The notes under the pieces are model-generated. The model was given only the letters and a program-made list of their open reading frames with translations, had not been told where the DNA came from and did no database searches. Of a DNA stretch of 64,000 bases, positions 18,974 to 26,407 are shown in pieces. The translations under genes and the position numbers were made by a program. This stretch comes from RHKX01 sp963784885 (GTDB lineage: Bacteria > Actinomycetota > Thermoleophilia > Solirubrobacterales > 70-9), in assembly GCA_963784885.1 (NCBI GenBank), contig CAWATA010000004.1, positions 310,001 to 374,000 on the forward strand, read 5' to 3'. Positions within the stretch are counted from its first letter, which is position 1. Every line of letters begins with the position of its first letter.

Positions 18974-19161
18974 CGTCCGCCCGCGTCGATCGGGTCTCGC
19001 TGGTCGCGGGCATCGCGTTCGCCCTGCTGGGGTGCCTGCTCTGCCTCGACCAGCTCGACCTGATCGCGCTGAACCTGGGGCTGGCCGCCGCGGCGATCTG
19101 CGCGGCGGCCGGCGCCGTTCTCGTCGCCGCCGGCCTCACCCCGGAGTCGGACGATGGCTGA
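18970..19161 (+). CDS. Small two-helix membrane protein in the PspC operon
   Basis: A 63-residue protein with two hydrophobic helices (about 9-27 and 31-52) and an acidic end (TPESDDG). The GTG start overlaps the PspC/LiaF stop (GTGA), and its end overlaps the kinase start by 8 nt. No family is recognised. The overlaps on both sides argue that it is real and made stoichiometrically with its neighbours. Confidence 0.75.
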   Translation: MTSARVDRVSLVAGIAFALLGCLLCLDQLDLIALNLGLAAAAICAAAGAVLVAAGLTPESDDG

Positions 19162-20428
19162 CCCGTCGGGAGCCGCGCCGAGGAGGCCGGATCGCGATGC
19201 GAAGAGACTGCGTCGCGATCCGGCCTCCGGCGTCGTCGGCGGCGTCGCCGCCGGCCTCGCCGACCGCCTCGGCTGGGATCCGTGGCTGCTGCGGGTCCTG
19301 TTCCTCGCCGGCGTCGTCGTCACCGGCGGTCTGTTTCTCGCCGTCTACGCGATCTGCTGGCTGCTGATCCCCGCCGACGGCCCGCGCCCCGCCACCGGCT
19401 CGGTGCCCGGAGGGCGTCGCGGCTGGCAGCTCGGGCTGGGGGTGGGGTTGCTGACCACGTCCGGCCTGCTCGTGTTCCGCGAACTCGGCATCTGGTGGAG
19501 CGATGCGATCGTCTGGCCGCTCGTTCTCGCGGTCACCGGCGCGACCCTGCTCTGGGCGCAGTCGCGGCGCGTCGTGCGCCCGCCCGAGGCGGGTGCGCCG
19601 CCCCCGGCGCCGCTGGACGCTCGCGAGGCGCCCGCCACCCGGGAGCAGGAGCGTGCCCGGTTCCGCGACCTCTACCGCGGCGGCTTCGGGATCGCGTTGG
19701 TAGTCGGGGCAGCACTGCTCTTCCTCTCGCAGATCGACGCCCTCGGCGCCGCCCGCGACGCGGCGTTCACCGCGATCGCGGCGATCTTCGCGCTGGCGCT
19801 GATCCTCGCTCCCTTCATCTGGCGGCTCGGTCGCAACCTTGCGGAGGAGCGGGCCGAGCGCGTCCGTTCGCAGGAGCGGGCAGAGATGGCGGCGCACCTC
19901 CACGACTCCGTCCTGCAGACGCTGACTCTGATGCAGAAGCGGGCCGACGATCCGCGGGAGGTGGCTGCGCTCGCCCGCCGCCAGGAGCGCGAGCTCCGCG
20001 GCTGGCTGTCGGCGGGCCGTGCCGGTCCCGGGGACGGCGGCTTCGCGGCGTCGATGCGGGCTGCCGCCGAGGAGGTCGAGGACGCTCACCGGATCAAGGT
20101 CGACGTCGTCACCGTCGGCGACGCCGAGGTCGACGAGGCGATCGCCGCGCTCGTCGCCGCGGCGCGGGAAGCGCTCGTGAACGCCGCCAAGTTCGCCGGC
20201 GACGCCGGCCCGGTGTCCGTCTATGCAGAGGCGGGTCCGCGGCAGGTCGAGGCGTTCGTCCGCGACCGGGGTCCCGGCTTCGACCCCGACGACGTCCCGT
20301 CCGATCGCCACGGCGTCCGCGAGTCGATCGTCGGTCGCATGCAGAGGCACGGCGGGACTGCGACGATCGTCTCCGTGCCGGGCTCGGGGACCGAGGTAGT
20401 GCTGACGATCGATCGGGGCGAGCGATGA
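19154..20428 (+). CDS. Sensor histidine kinase with N-terminal PspC domain
   Basis: A 424-residue membrane kinase. A PspC domain (about 17-75; RRDPASGVVGGVAAGLADRLG) stands where a sensor would be. Several membrane helices follow (about 45-215), then a HisKA_3 dimerisation domain with phospho-accepting His250 (EMAAHLHDSVLQTL) and a HATPase domain (AAREALVNAAKFAG, then FVRDRGPGFDPDDV). This matches the LiaS/DesK type of kinase that pairs with LuxR-type regulators, and such a regulator overlaps it by 4 nt. It probably senses membrane or cell-wall stress through the PspC part or the LiaF-like neighbour. Confidence 0.9.
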   Translation: MADPSGAAPRRPDRDAKRLRRDPASGVVGGVAAGLADRLGWDPWLLRVLFLAGVVVTGGLFLAVYAICWLLIPADGPRPATGSVPGGRRGWQLGLGVGLLTTSGLLVFRELGIWWSDAIVWPLVLAVTGATLLWAQSRRVVRPPEAGAPPPAPLDAREAPATREQERARFRDLYRGGFGIALVVGAALLFLSQIDALGAARDAAFTAIAAIFALALILAPFIWRLGRNLAEERAERVRSQERAEMAAHLHDSVLQTLTLMQKRADDPREVAALARRQERELRGWLSAGRAGPGDGGFAASMRAAAEEVEDAHRIKVDVVTVGDAEVDEAIAALVAAAREALVNAAKFAGDAGPVSVYAEAGPRQVEAFVRDRGPGFDPDDVPSDRHGVRESIVGRMQRHGGTATIVSVPGSGTEVVLTIDRGER

Positions 20429-21072
20429 GCGACCGCGTCTCGATCGTGATCGTGGACGACCACGCGCTGTTCCGAAGCGGCGTCCGGTCCGAGGTCGAGG
20501 ATCTCGTCGATGTCGTCGGCGAGGCCGGCACGGTCGAGGAGGCCGTCCGGGCGATCACCGAGCGCCGCCCCGACGTCGTCCTGCTGGACGTGCACATGCC
20601 GGGAGGGGGCGGGGTGGAGGTGATCAGGCAGGTCGCCGCCGTCGATCCGGGCCAGCGGTTCCTGGCGCTCTCGGTGTCCGACGCGGCCGAGGACGTGATC
20701 GCCGTCGTTCGCGCCGGCGCCCGCGGCTATGTGACCAAGTCGATCTCCGGCGAGGAGCTCGCTGAGGCGATCGAGCGGGTACGCGGCGGCGACGCCGTCT
20801 TCTCGCCGCGGCTCGCCGGATTCGTACTCGATGCCTTCGCCGGGGCCGTCCCAGCCGCAGAGGTCGATCCGGAGCTCGACCAGCTGACGATGCGCGAGCG
20901 CGAGGTCCTGCGGATGATCGCCCGCGGCTACATGTACAAGGAGGTCGCCCAGAAGCTCGACATCTCGCCGCGGACGGTCGAGGCGCACGTCAGCGCCGTG
21001 TTGCGCAAGCTCCAGCTCTCCAACCGCCATGAGCTCAGCCGCTGGGCGGCCGAGCGGCGGCTCGTCGACTGA
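20425..21072 (+). CDS. LuxR/NarL-family response regulator
   Basis: A 215-residue regulator. The receiver domain (about 5-125) has acidic residues DDH at 11-13, phospho-acceptor Asp55 (VVLLDVHMP) and the Lys near VTKS. The C-terminal LuxR helix-turn-helix (about 150-210) reads LTMREREVLRMIARGYMYKEVA. The ATG at 20425 overlaps the kinase stop (ATGA), so it is the cognate partner. The palindrome at 17884 in front of the operon is a possible binding site. A strong hairpin terminator follows. Confidence 0.92.
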   Translation: MSDRVSIVIVDDHALFRSGVRSEVEDLVDVVGEAGTVEEAVRAITERRPDVVLLDVHMPGGGGVEVIRQVAAVDPGQRFLALSVSDAAEDVIAVVRAGARGYVTKSISGEELAEAIERVRGGDAVFSPRLAGFVLDAFAGAVPAAEVDPELDQLTMREREVLRMIARGYMYKEVAQKLDISPRTVEAHVSAVLRKLQLSNRHELSRWAAERRLVD

Positions 21073-21078
21073 GGAAAC

Positions 21079-21108
21079 GACGAGGGGCGCCCGGGGGCGC
21101 CCCTCGTC
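21079..21108. terminator. Bidirectional hairpin terminator
   Basis: A perfect 13-bp stem (21079-21091 with 21096-21108) with a CGGG loop lies between the convergent regulator and acidic-protein genes. No T-run follows on the plus strand, so it acts either as a bidirectional or Rho-assisted terminator. Confidence 0.6.
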
Positions 21109-21129
21109 ACCTGGTCGTCCCGCCGGCCT

Positions 21130-21768
21130 CTACTTGAGCTCGATCTCCTCGAAGACCGCTGCGCCGTTGACGAGGTGGATCTCCGCCTCGTGCACCGTGA
21201 CGCCGACCGCGAGATCGGTCACCGAGCAATTGCCGTCCTCGGTCTCGTCCGAATCCTCGGTCTCGTCCGAGTTCTCGGTCTCGTCGGAGTCGTCGGAGGA
21301 GTCGTCGTCAACCGAGTCGTCGTCGCCGCTGTCGCGGTGGCGCGAACCGGAGCTCTCGCTCGGCCCCGAATTGTCGCCGTCGTGGTCGCACTCGTCACCG
21401 CACTTGACTTCGGTGTTCTCGTCGACGATGCCGGTGATCGATCCGCCGTTGGCGAGGTCGATCGTCAGCGTCGTCCCGTCGAACGCCGAGATCATGCCGG
21501 CGTTCTCGTCGCCGTCCTCGATGCCGTCGTCGTCGCTGTCGTCGTCGCGCGGGTCGCTTCCGGTCCGGAACTCACCGCGGTTGTTGAGCTGATCGTGGTC
21601 CTGGTCCCGCCTCGCCTGGTTGACCTTCAGCGACAGGTGGTGTCGCTTCTCCCAGCGATCGGGGATCTTGTCGTGGTTGCGGTCCTTCGCCGTCGCCGGG
21701 CCGGCTGCAACCAGCCCGAGCACCAGCAGCGCCGCCAGGGCGATCAGTGCGTTTCTTGCCTTGTTCAT
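21130..21768 (-). CDS. Secreted, highly acidic calcium-binding-type protein
   Basis: A 212-residue exported protein. The signal peptide (about 1-27) ends in VAAGPATA. After it come thrombospondin-3/EF-hand-like Asp motifs: DRNHDKIPDRWE, DQDHDQLNNRGEF and DDDSDDDGIEDGDENAG. The centre is dominated by Asp, Glu and Ser, including three 6-residue SDETE(N/D) repeats. A beta-rich DUF5666-like stretch (MISAFDGTTLTIDLANGGSI) and a C-terminal segment ending in FEEIELK flank it. Two Cys near 123-127 and one near 181 could form disulfides. It lies 85 nt downstream of the membrane-tailed sigma factor on the same strand. Function is unknown; Ca2+ binding is inferred. Confidence 0.72.
   Translation of the reverse strand: MNKARNALIALAALLVLGLVAAGPATAKDRNHDKIPDRWEKRHHLSLKVNQARRDQDHDQLNNRGEFRTGSDPRDDDSDDDGIEDGDENAGMISAFDGTTLTIDLANGGSITGIVDENTEVKCGDECDHDGDNSGPSESSGSRHRDSGDDDSVDDDSSDDSDETENSDETEDSDETEDGNCSVTDLAVGVTVHEAEIHLVNGAAVFEEIELK
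21238..21291 (-). repeat. Three tandem 18-bp repeats coding SDETE(N/D)
   Basis: Units at 21238-21255, 21256-21273 and 21274-21291 differ by one to three bases. They encode the acidic repeats of the secreted protein and could vary in copy number. Confidence 0.8.
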
Positions 21769-21853
21769 TTTCGCCTCCGTGGGGTAGAGGGCCGTGGCCG
21801 CTCTTGCTGTGAATCGTCCGTGTGGTGTTTGAAACCCGCAGGCGGCCCGAAGA

Positions 21854-23131
21854 TCACGCCGCGGATCCTGAAGTCATTGCCGTCCCTCGTTCTGACCTGC
21901 CGTCGGAGGCACGGTCGTCGTCGGGCGCCTCGATTCCGTGCGCGGGCCCCGAGGAGCCGAGCTCGGGCTCCTCCGGCTCCGGCGCCTCCGGCTCCTCGAC
22001 CTCGACCTCATGCCCGGAGGACTCGTGTCCGTTCGAACCCGAGCTTCCTCCGCCGGGGCCGGAATTGTCGTCGTCGATCTCCGGCGGCTCGGTCGTGGAT
22101 CCGCTCGGCCCGGAGTGATCCTCGCCGGAACCCGAGTGACCCGATCCCGAGCTCCCCGACCCCGAGGACACGGGGCCGGAGGATCCGGGGCCTCCGGCGG
22201 AAGTGGATCGGCCGCCGGCCTCGTGGCCTCCCTGCGCCGGGCCCTCGCCGCCTGCCCCGCCGTTCCCGGCGGCCGTCGAGTCGCCGACATGAGGGGGCGT
22301 TCTGCCCGCCGCGGTCCGCGGCGACGTGGTGCCGCCGTGCGACCCGGCGGAGCCCTCCGCCGCCTGGGCGACACCGACATCGCCGCCGTGGTTTCCGCCG
22401 TGATGTTTTTCGATGGCGATTCCGGCACCGAGCGCGACCACCGCTGCCGCCACGGCCGCGCCGCCCTTCGCTCCGGCGCCGCCGAACAGCGCCGCCGCGC
22501 CGCCGCCGCTCGCGACGCCCGCCGCCGAGCCCTGCGCCAGCAGCGTCCGCAACACCGGCAGCGGAACCAGCGCGCCCATTGCGTTGCGGACCCCGGTCCG
22601 CGCCCGGAAGATCAGTCCTCGCACCGCCGTTGCCGTGGTACCGAGCTGGGCGGCGATCTCACCGTGCCCGACGCCCTCGAGCTCGCGCCGCACGAGGGCT
22701 TCGCGCTGGGCGTTGGGGAGGGCGCATATCGCGGTGAACAGGCGGTCCATCTCCTCGTTGCGCTCGGCGACCTGCTCGGGGTCAGAGCCGGCGTTCGAGC
22801 TCAGCAGCGGGTTGAGCTCGTCGGTGGCCGGTTCGGAGCGGATCAGATTCAGCGAGCCGTTGCGGACGATCGTGAACAGCCAGGGCCGGAGGTTGATCTC
22901 GCGATCGCCGGCGAGCAGTGCCCGATGCGCGTTCTCGAGCGCCGTCTGGACGGCGTCCTCCGAGCGGTCATGGCCGACGATCGCGGTGGCGAAGCCGACC
23001 AGCGGTCCCCGGTAGCGGCGAACGATCTCATCGAAGGCCTGCTCGTGCCCGTCTCGAAGCAACCGGACGAGGCGCTCGTCGGACTGGGCGGCGAGGAAGG
23101 TGCGCGCGATTGGGCCTGTCTGCTTGGTCAT
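21854..23131 (-). CDS. ECF-type sigma factor with membrane segment and long Gly/Ser-rich tail
   Basis: A 425-residue protein, more than twice normal ECF length. Residues about 28-100 are sigma region 2 (AFDEIVRRYRGPLVGFATAI, then LRPWLFTIVRN). About 130-185 are region 4 (LPNAQREALVRRELEGVGH, then a TATAVRGLIFRAR recognition helix). A Gly/Ala-rich hydrophobic segment at 223-240 could cross the membrane. The final 185 residues are Gly/Ser/Pro/Glu low-complexity sequence, predicted outside. No anti-sigma gene is adjacent; the tail may replace it by tethering the factor. It precedes the acidic secreted protein, its likely target or partner. Confidence 0.82.
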   Translation of the reverse strand: MTKQTGPIARTFLAAQSDERLVRLLRDGHEQAFDEIVRRYRGPLVGFATAIVGHDRSEDAVQTALENAHRALLAGDREINLRPWLFTIVRNGSLNLIRSEPATDELNPLLSSNAGSDPEQVAERNEEMDRLFTAICALPNAQREALVRRELEGVGHGEIAAQLGTTATAVRGLIFRARTGVRNAMGALVPLPVLRTLLAQGSAAGVASGGGAAALFGGAGAKGGAAVAAAVVALGAGIAIEKHHGGNHGGDVGVAQAAEGSAGSHGGTTSPRTAAGRTPPHVGDSTAAGNGGAGGEGPAQGGHEAGGRSTSAGGPGSSGPVSSGSGSSGSGHSGSGEDHSGPSGSTTEPPEIDDDNSGPGGGSSGSNGHESSGHEVEVEEPEAPEPEEPELGSSGPAHGIEAPDDDRASDGRSERGTAMTSGSAA

Positions 23132-23164
23132 CGCCTGTTGATGTTGTCGGCATCGGCGGTCGAA

Positions 23165-23189
23165 TTCATGAGCGACCGTTCTTCATGAA
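23165..23189. promoter_or_regulatory. Repeated TTCATGA half-sites upstream of the tailed sigma factor
   Basis: TTCATGAG (23165-23172) and TTCATGAA (23182-23189) lie 17 nt apart, 34-58 nt before the sigma ATG. The second copy is a perfect palindrome. They may be an operator or part of the sigma factor's own promoter. Confidence 0.3.
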
Positions 23190-23255
23190 CCCCCCAGGGA
23201 TCCGAAGATCACGCGCGCTCCACCCTTCCGGCGCCGTGCGCGCTTGAATGAAATC

Positions 23256-24161
23256 GTGAGCGCAGCGCCGGCCGTCCTGATCATGCTCGCCGTCAGCGCC
23301 CAGTTCGCGCTCCAGGCGCCGGTCAACGCCAGGCTCGCCGTCGTCACGGGAAGGGTCCCGGCGGCGCTCGTCAGCTTTCTGGTCGGGGCGGCCGGGCTCG
23401 CGATCGTCGTGCTCGTCAGCGGCGGCGCCGGTGGCCTGGCCGAGATCGGCGATGCCTCCGCCTGGCAGTTGACGGGAGGGATCATCGGCGCCGTCTTCGT
23501 CCTCACCGCGCTGGTGACGGTGCCGATGGTCGGCGCCGGCGGGGTGGCCGCTGCGACGATCACCGGGCAGATGATCGGCTCGATCGTCCTCGATGCAAGG
23601 GGCTGGCTCGGGCTCGATCCCGAGCCGGTGACCGCCGGCCGCGTCATCGGAGCCCTGCTGCTGCTCGCGGGCACGGTGCTGATCCTGCGCCGCGCTCGTG
23701 ACGCCTCCGGAGATGGCGGCCGCCGGGCCCGGCGGATCGCCGGCGCGTTCATCGTCGTAGCCGGCCTGGCGCTCGCGGCTCAGGCGCCGATCAACGCCGG
23801 CCTCGGCGACGAGGTCGGCGGGCTCGAGGCCGCGTTCGTCAACTTCGTGATCGGCTCGATCGTGCTCGCGATCGCCGTCGTCGCGACCCGGACCGCCGCC
23901 GGCGTCCCCGCCGCCTCCCGGGTGCCGCGCCGCTTTCTCGCGGGCGGCCTGATCGGCGCGATCTACGTGGCGGCCTCGGTGCTTCTCGTCCGGACGATCG
24001 GGGCCGGCGGCATCGCGGCGACGACGATCACCGGCCAGCTCGCGTGCTCGGTCGCGCTCGACCGGGCCGGCGCGCTCGGTCTCGACCAGCGCCCGCTGAC
24101 GCCGCTCCGGGTCGCCGCTGTCGGGCTGCTGATCGCCGGGACCTGCCTGATCGTCGTCTGA
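23256..24161 (+). CDS. DMT-superfamily transporter, YdcZ (DUF606) type, internally duplicated
   Basis: A membrane protein of about 301 residues with ten hydrophobic helices. Two homologous halves repeat the same motifs: AQFALQAPVNARL / AQAPINAGLG and GAGGVAAATITGQMIGSIVLD / GAGGIAATTITGQLACSVALD. Each half is one YdcZ domain, which many bacteria encode as a single short gene. Substrates of the family are unknown. The GTG at 23256 is preferred; a TTG at 23244 would add four residues. It ends 6 nt from the convergent flavoprotein gene. Confidence 0.85.
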   Translation: MSAAPAVLIMLAVSAQFALQAPVNARLAVVTGRVPAALVSFLVGAAGLAIVVLVSGGAGGLAEIGDASAWQLTGGIIGAVFVLTALVTVPMVGAGGVAAATITGQMIGSIVLDARGWLGLDPEPVTAGRVIGALLLLAGTVLILRRARDASGDGGRRARRIAGAFIVVAGLALAAQAPINAGLGDEVGGLEAAFVNFVIGSIVLAIAVVATRTAAGVPAASRVPRRFLAGGLIGAIYVAASVLLVRTIGAGGIAATTITGQLACSVALDRAGALGLDQRPLTPLRVAAVGLLIAGTCLIVV

Positions 24162-24167
24162 GGGCGC

Positions 24168-25319
24168 TCAGACGGCGAGGGACGCGAACGCCGGTTCCGG
24201 GTCGCCGGCGATCGCCGGCGGGCAGATGTTCAGGTAGTGGTCGAAGGACCAGCGCACGAAGCCATCGGCGCTCATGGCCTTCAGCGCCGGTCCGAGGACC
24301 CGCGGGGGGACCTTCGGGACCAGCCTCTGGACCCTCAGCATCCACTCGTACTTCCAACGATGGGAGTCGTTGAACGCCCCGTAGCGGGTCAGGGCGGCAT
24401 CACGGCTCGAGCGCCCCTCGAGCACCGAGCGCAGCTCGCGGCCGCAGGCGACGCCGAAGTAGAACGCGGGCCTGATCCCCTCGGCGGTCACCGGCAGGCA
24501 ATGGCCCGCCGAGTCGCCGCAGAAGAAGATGTCGCGCTCGACGCCGTCGCGCAGCTTGTGGGGGATCCAGTTCCCCTGGTAGCCCTCGGCGGGGAGGTCG
24601 AGCCGCTGCGCGAGCTCGACGGTCGGCTCCTTCACGTGGTGGTAGGGGTCGAAGCTCCCGACGCCGACGCGAAGCTCGTCGTCGGCGGGGAAGCTCCACG
24701 CGTAGCCGGCGGGGACGATCTCGCGCTCGATCCACAACTCGAGGTCGGCCCCGGTTCCGGCGGGATGGACTTCGAGGCCGCGCGAGAGCGGCGCGTCGGG
24801 CGGCTGGTAACCGTCGCCGAGCACGCGACGCCAGCCGAGCGCATCGACGACGAGCGGCGCGCTGACGGCGCCGCGGTCGGTCTCGATCCCGATCGGCCTG
24901 CCGGAGCCGTTGATCGCCGCCGCCTCGATCGCCGCGCGTCCCTCGACCTTCGCCGTCTCGAACTCGGCGTCGCACTGCGACCAGAGGAGGCCGCAGAGCT
25001 CGGGGTAGTCGAACGTCGAGAACGTCCAGGGCAGCCGCATCCGCGTGTCCGCGTACGGCGTGTGGAAGACCAGATCCTCGAACGTCTGGCGGATCGAGGT
25101 CGTCAGCCCGAGCGCCTCGAGCCACAGCGTCGGCGCCGCGCAGGCCGAGGTCTGTCGCTCGCCGATCTCGTAGCGATCGAGCACCAGGACCCGGGCCCCG
25201 GAGCCGTTCAGCTCCCGGGCCACGGTCAGCCCGGCGAAGCTCGCCCCGCAGACGATCACGTCCCATTCGCCGGCCAGCGCCGTCCGCTCGGCTCCGCGTT
25301 TCGTCTTCCGCTCCGGCAT
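24168..25319 (-). CDS. FAD-dependent oxidoreductase, geranylgeranyl-reductase-like
   Basis: A 383-residue flavoprotein. The FAD-binding fold opens with WDVIVCGASFAGLTVARELN, and a second FAD motif near residue 285 reads DIFFCGDSAGHCLPVTAEGI, the arrangement of the PHBH/geranylgeranyl reductase group. It may reduce isoprenoid or polyene double bonds or hydroxylate a lipid. A GTG at 25346 would add nine residues; the ATG at 25319 is chosen because TACCCT lies 9 nt before it. Confidence 0.78.
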   Translation of the reverse strand: MPERKTKRGAERTALAGEWDVIVCGASFAGLTVARELNGSGARVLVLDRYEIGERQTSACAAPTLWLEALGLTTSIRQTFEDLVFHTPYADTRMRLPWTFSTFDYPELCGLLWSQCDAEFETAKVEGRAAIEAAAINGSGRPIGIETDRGAVSAPLVVDALGWRRVLGDGYQPPDAPLSRGLEVHPAGTGADLELWIEREIVPAGYAWSFPADDELRVGVGSFDPYHHVKEPTVELAQRLDLPAEGYQGNWIPHKLRDGVERDIFFCGDSAGHCLPVTAEGIRPAFYFGVACGRELRSVLEGRSSRDAALTRYGAFNDSHRWKYEWMLRVQRLVPKVPPRVLGPALKAMSADGFVRWSFDHYLNICPPAIAGDPEPAFASLAV

Positions 25320-25328
25320 CGAATCGGG

Positions 25329-25334
25329 AGGGTA
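25329..25334 (-). promoter_or_regulatory. -10 hexamer TACCCT of the flavoprotein gene
   Basis: TACCCT on the minus strand is followed by 9 nt and the ATG at 25319. It favours that start over the upstream GTG. Confidence 0.45.
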
Positions 25335-25412
25335 GACAAGCGACACGATTCCGTCCCGATTGCGTCACCGATTCGTGACCAACGGGTCTTGAATCTTCTG
25401 GACGAGGACCGG

Positions 25413-25418
25413 CACGAT
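25413..25418 (+). promoter_or_regulatory. Possible -10 hexamer CACGAT of the AbiEi/DUF559 gene
   Basis: CACGAT lies 6 nt before the ATG at 25425. It keeps A2 and T6 but lacks the first T, so support is weaker than at other genes. Confidence 0.3.
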
Positions 25419-25424
25419 CCGGGC

Positions 25425-26369
25425 ATGGACCCGCTGGGCGGAGAAACCGTTGCTCTTGAACGGAAGATCCGCCCGGCGGACCTGGACGCCAGGATTGCGG
25501 CACTGGCGGACCGCCAGCAGGGGATCATCGGACGCCGCCAGCTGGGCGCACTCGGGCTGGGCGCCGAAGCGATCAGGTACCGGCTCAGCATCGGCCGCCT
25601 CCATGGTGTCTTTCCCGGCGCCTACTCGGTCGGCGTCCCGGCGACCCGAATCGAGGCGTTCCGGGTCGCAGCGCTGATCTCGACTGCTCCCTCGTTCATC
25701 AGCCATCGGGACGCCGGCGAGCACTACGGGATGCTCCAGCCGATCGATGGGCCCGTTCACGTCACGGTCGCCCACGGGCGCGCCCTGAGGCGAAGCGGCA
25801 TCGTCGTCCACCGGACCCGGTCGCTGCCCGTCGTCGACCGCCGGGTCGTCGGCCCGCTCCGGCTCACCTCGCCGCCGCGGACCCTCGTCGATCTCGCCGG
25901 GACCCTCACCGATCGGCAGCTGACGGTCGCCTTCGACGAAGCGATTCGGCTTGGGCTCGCCGAGCGGGCCGAGATCCTCGCCGCCTGCGAGAGGTCCGCG
26001 TCGCGACCCGGCGTGGCCGCACTCGCAGCGCTCGCCGGTGAGTGCTCGCTGCCCGTCGCTCGCGCCCGCAACTCGGGCGAGGCGGAGTTCGTGCGCTTCT
26101 GCCGCAACCGTGGGCTGCCGATTCCCGCCGTGAACGTGCCACTGCTCGGTTACGAAGTCGACTTCCTCTGGGAGGATCGCCGCCTGGTCGCCGAGCTCGA
26201 CAGCGGCCACCACGACTCGCCGCGGGCGCGGCGATCGGACGCTGAGCGCGACGCGCGTCTACGCGCCTGCGGCTTTGGGGTCGTCCGGTTCAGACGCCGT
26301 GAGATGACGCTGGATCCCGGCGTGCTCGCCGCCCGCCTCCGCAGGTTGCTCCTCCACGATGCGGGCTAG
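25425..26369 (+). CDS. AbiEi-like winged-helix protein with C-terminal DUF559 nuclease-fold domain
   Basis: A 314-residue protein. The N-terminal 80 residues resemble AbiEi antitoxin winged helices (LADRQQGIIGRRQLGALGL, YRLSIGRLHGVFPGAYSVG). The C-terminal 90 residues match the DUF559/Vsr-like PD-(D/E)XK fold: EAEFVRFCRNRGLP, VDFLWEDRRLVAELDSGHH, and RDARLRACGFGVVRFRRRE. No toxin gene of AbiEii type is adjacent, so a two-gene toxin-antitoxin unit is not supported. Such single proteins are frequent in actinobacteria and their role is unknown. Confidence 0.75.
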   Translation: MDPLGGETVALERKIRPADLDARIAALADRQQGIIGRRQLGALGLGAEAIRYRLSIGRLHGVFPGAYSVGVPATRIEAFRVAALISTAPSFISHRDAGEHYGMLQPIDGPVHVTVAHGRALRRSGIVVHRTRSLPVVDRRVVGPLRLTSPPRTLVDLAGTLTDRQLTVAFDEAIRLGLAERAEILAACERSASRPGVAALAALAGECSLPVARARNSGEAEFVRFCRNRGLPIPAVNVPLLGYEVDFLWEDRRLVAELDSGHHDSPRARRSDAERDARLRACGFGVVRFRRREMTLDPGVLAARLRRLLLHDAG

Positions 26370-26392
26370 CTGCGCCGACCTCCCGCTTTTGC

Positions 26393-26398
26393 CACAAT
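26393..26398 (+). promoter_or_regulatory. Possible -10 hexamer CACAAT of rpsA
   Basis: CACAAT lies 9 nt before the rpsA ATG, just after a TTTTG patch. No Shine-Dalgarno sequence is present in the gap. Confidence 0.4.
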
Positions 26399-26407
26399 CC
26401 CGCGTCC

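Noticed and set aside
21847..23214. 13-nt direct repeat CCGAAGATCACGC flanking the tailed sigma gene, as a sign of insertion
   Set aside because: One copy lies over the gene's stop codon, there are no terminal inverted repeats or transposase, and short GC-rich matches are expected by chance in 64 kb.
25425..26369. A type IV toxin-antitoxin system
   Set aside because: Only the AbiEi-like winged helix is present; no nucleotidyltransferase toxin gene is adjacent, and the C-terminal domain is nuclease-like.
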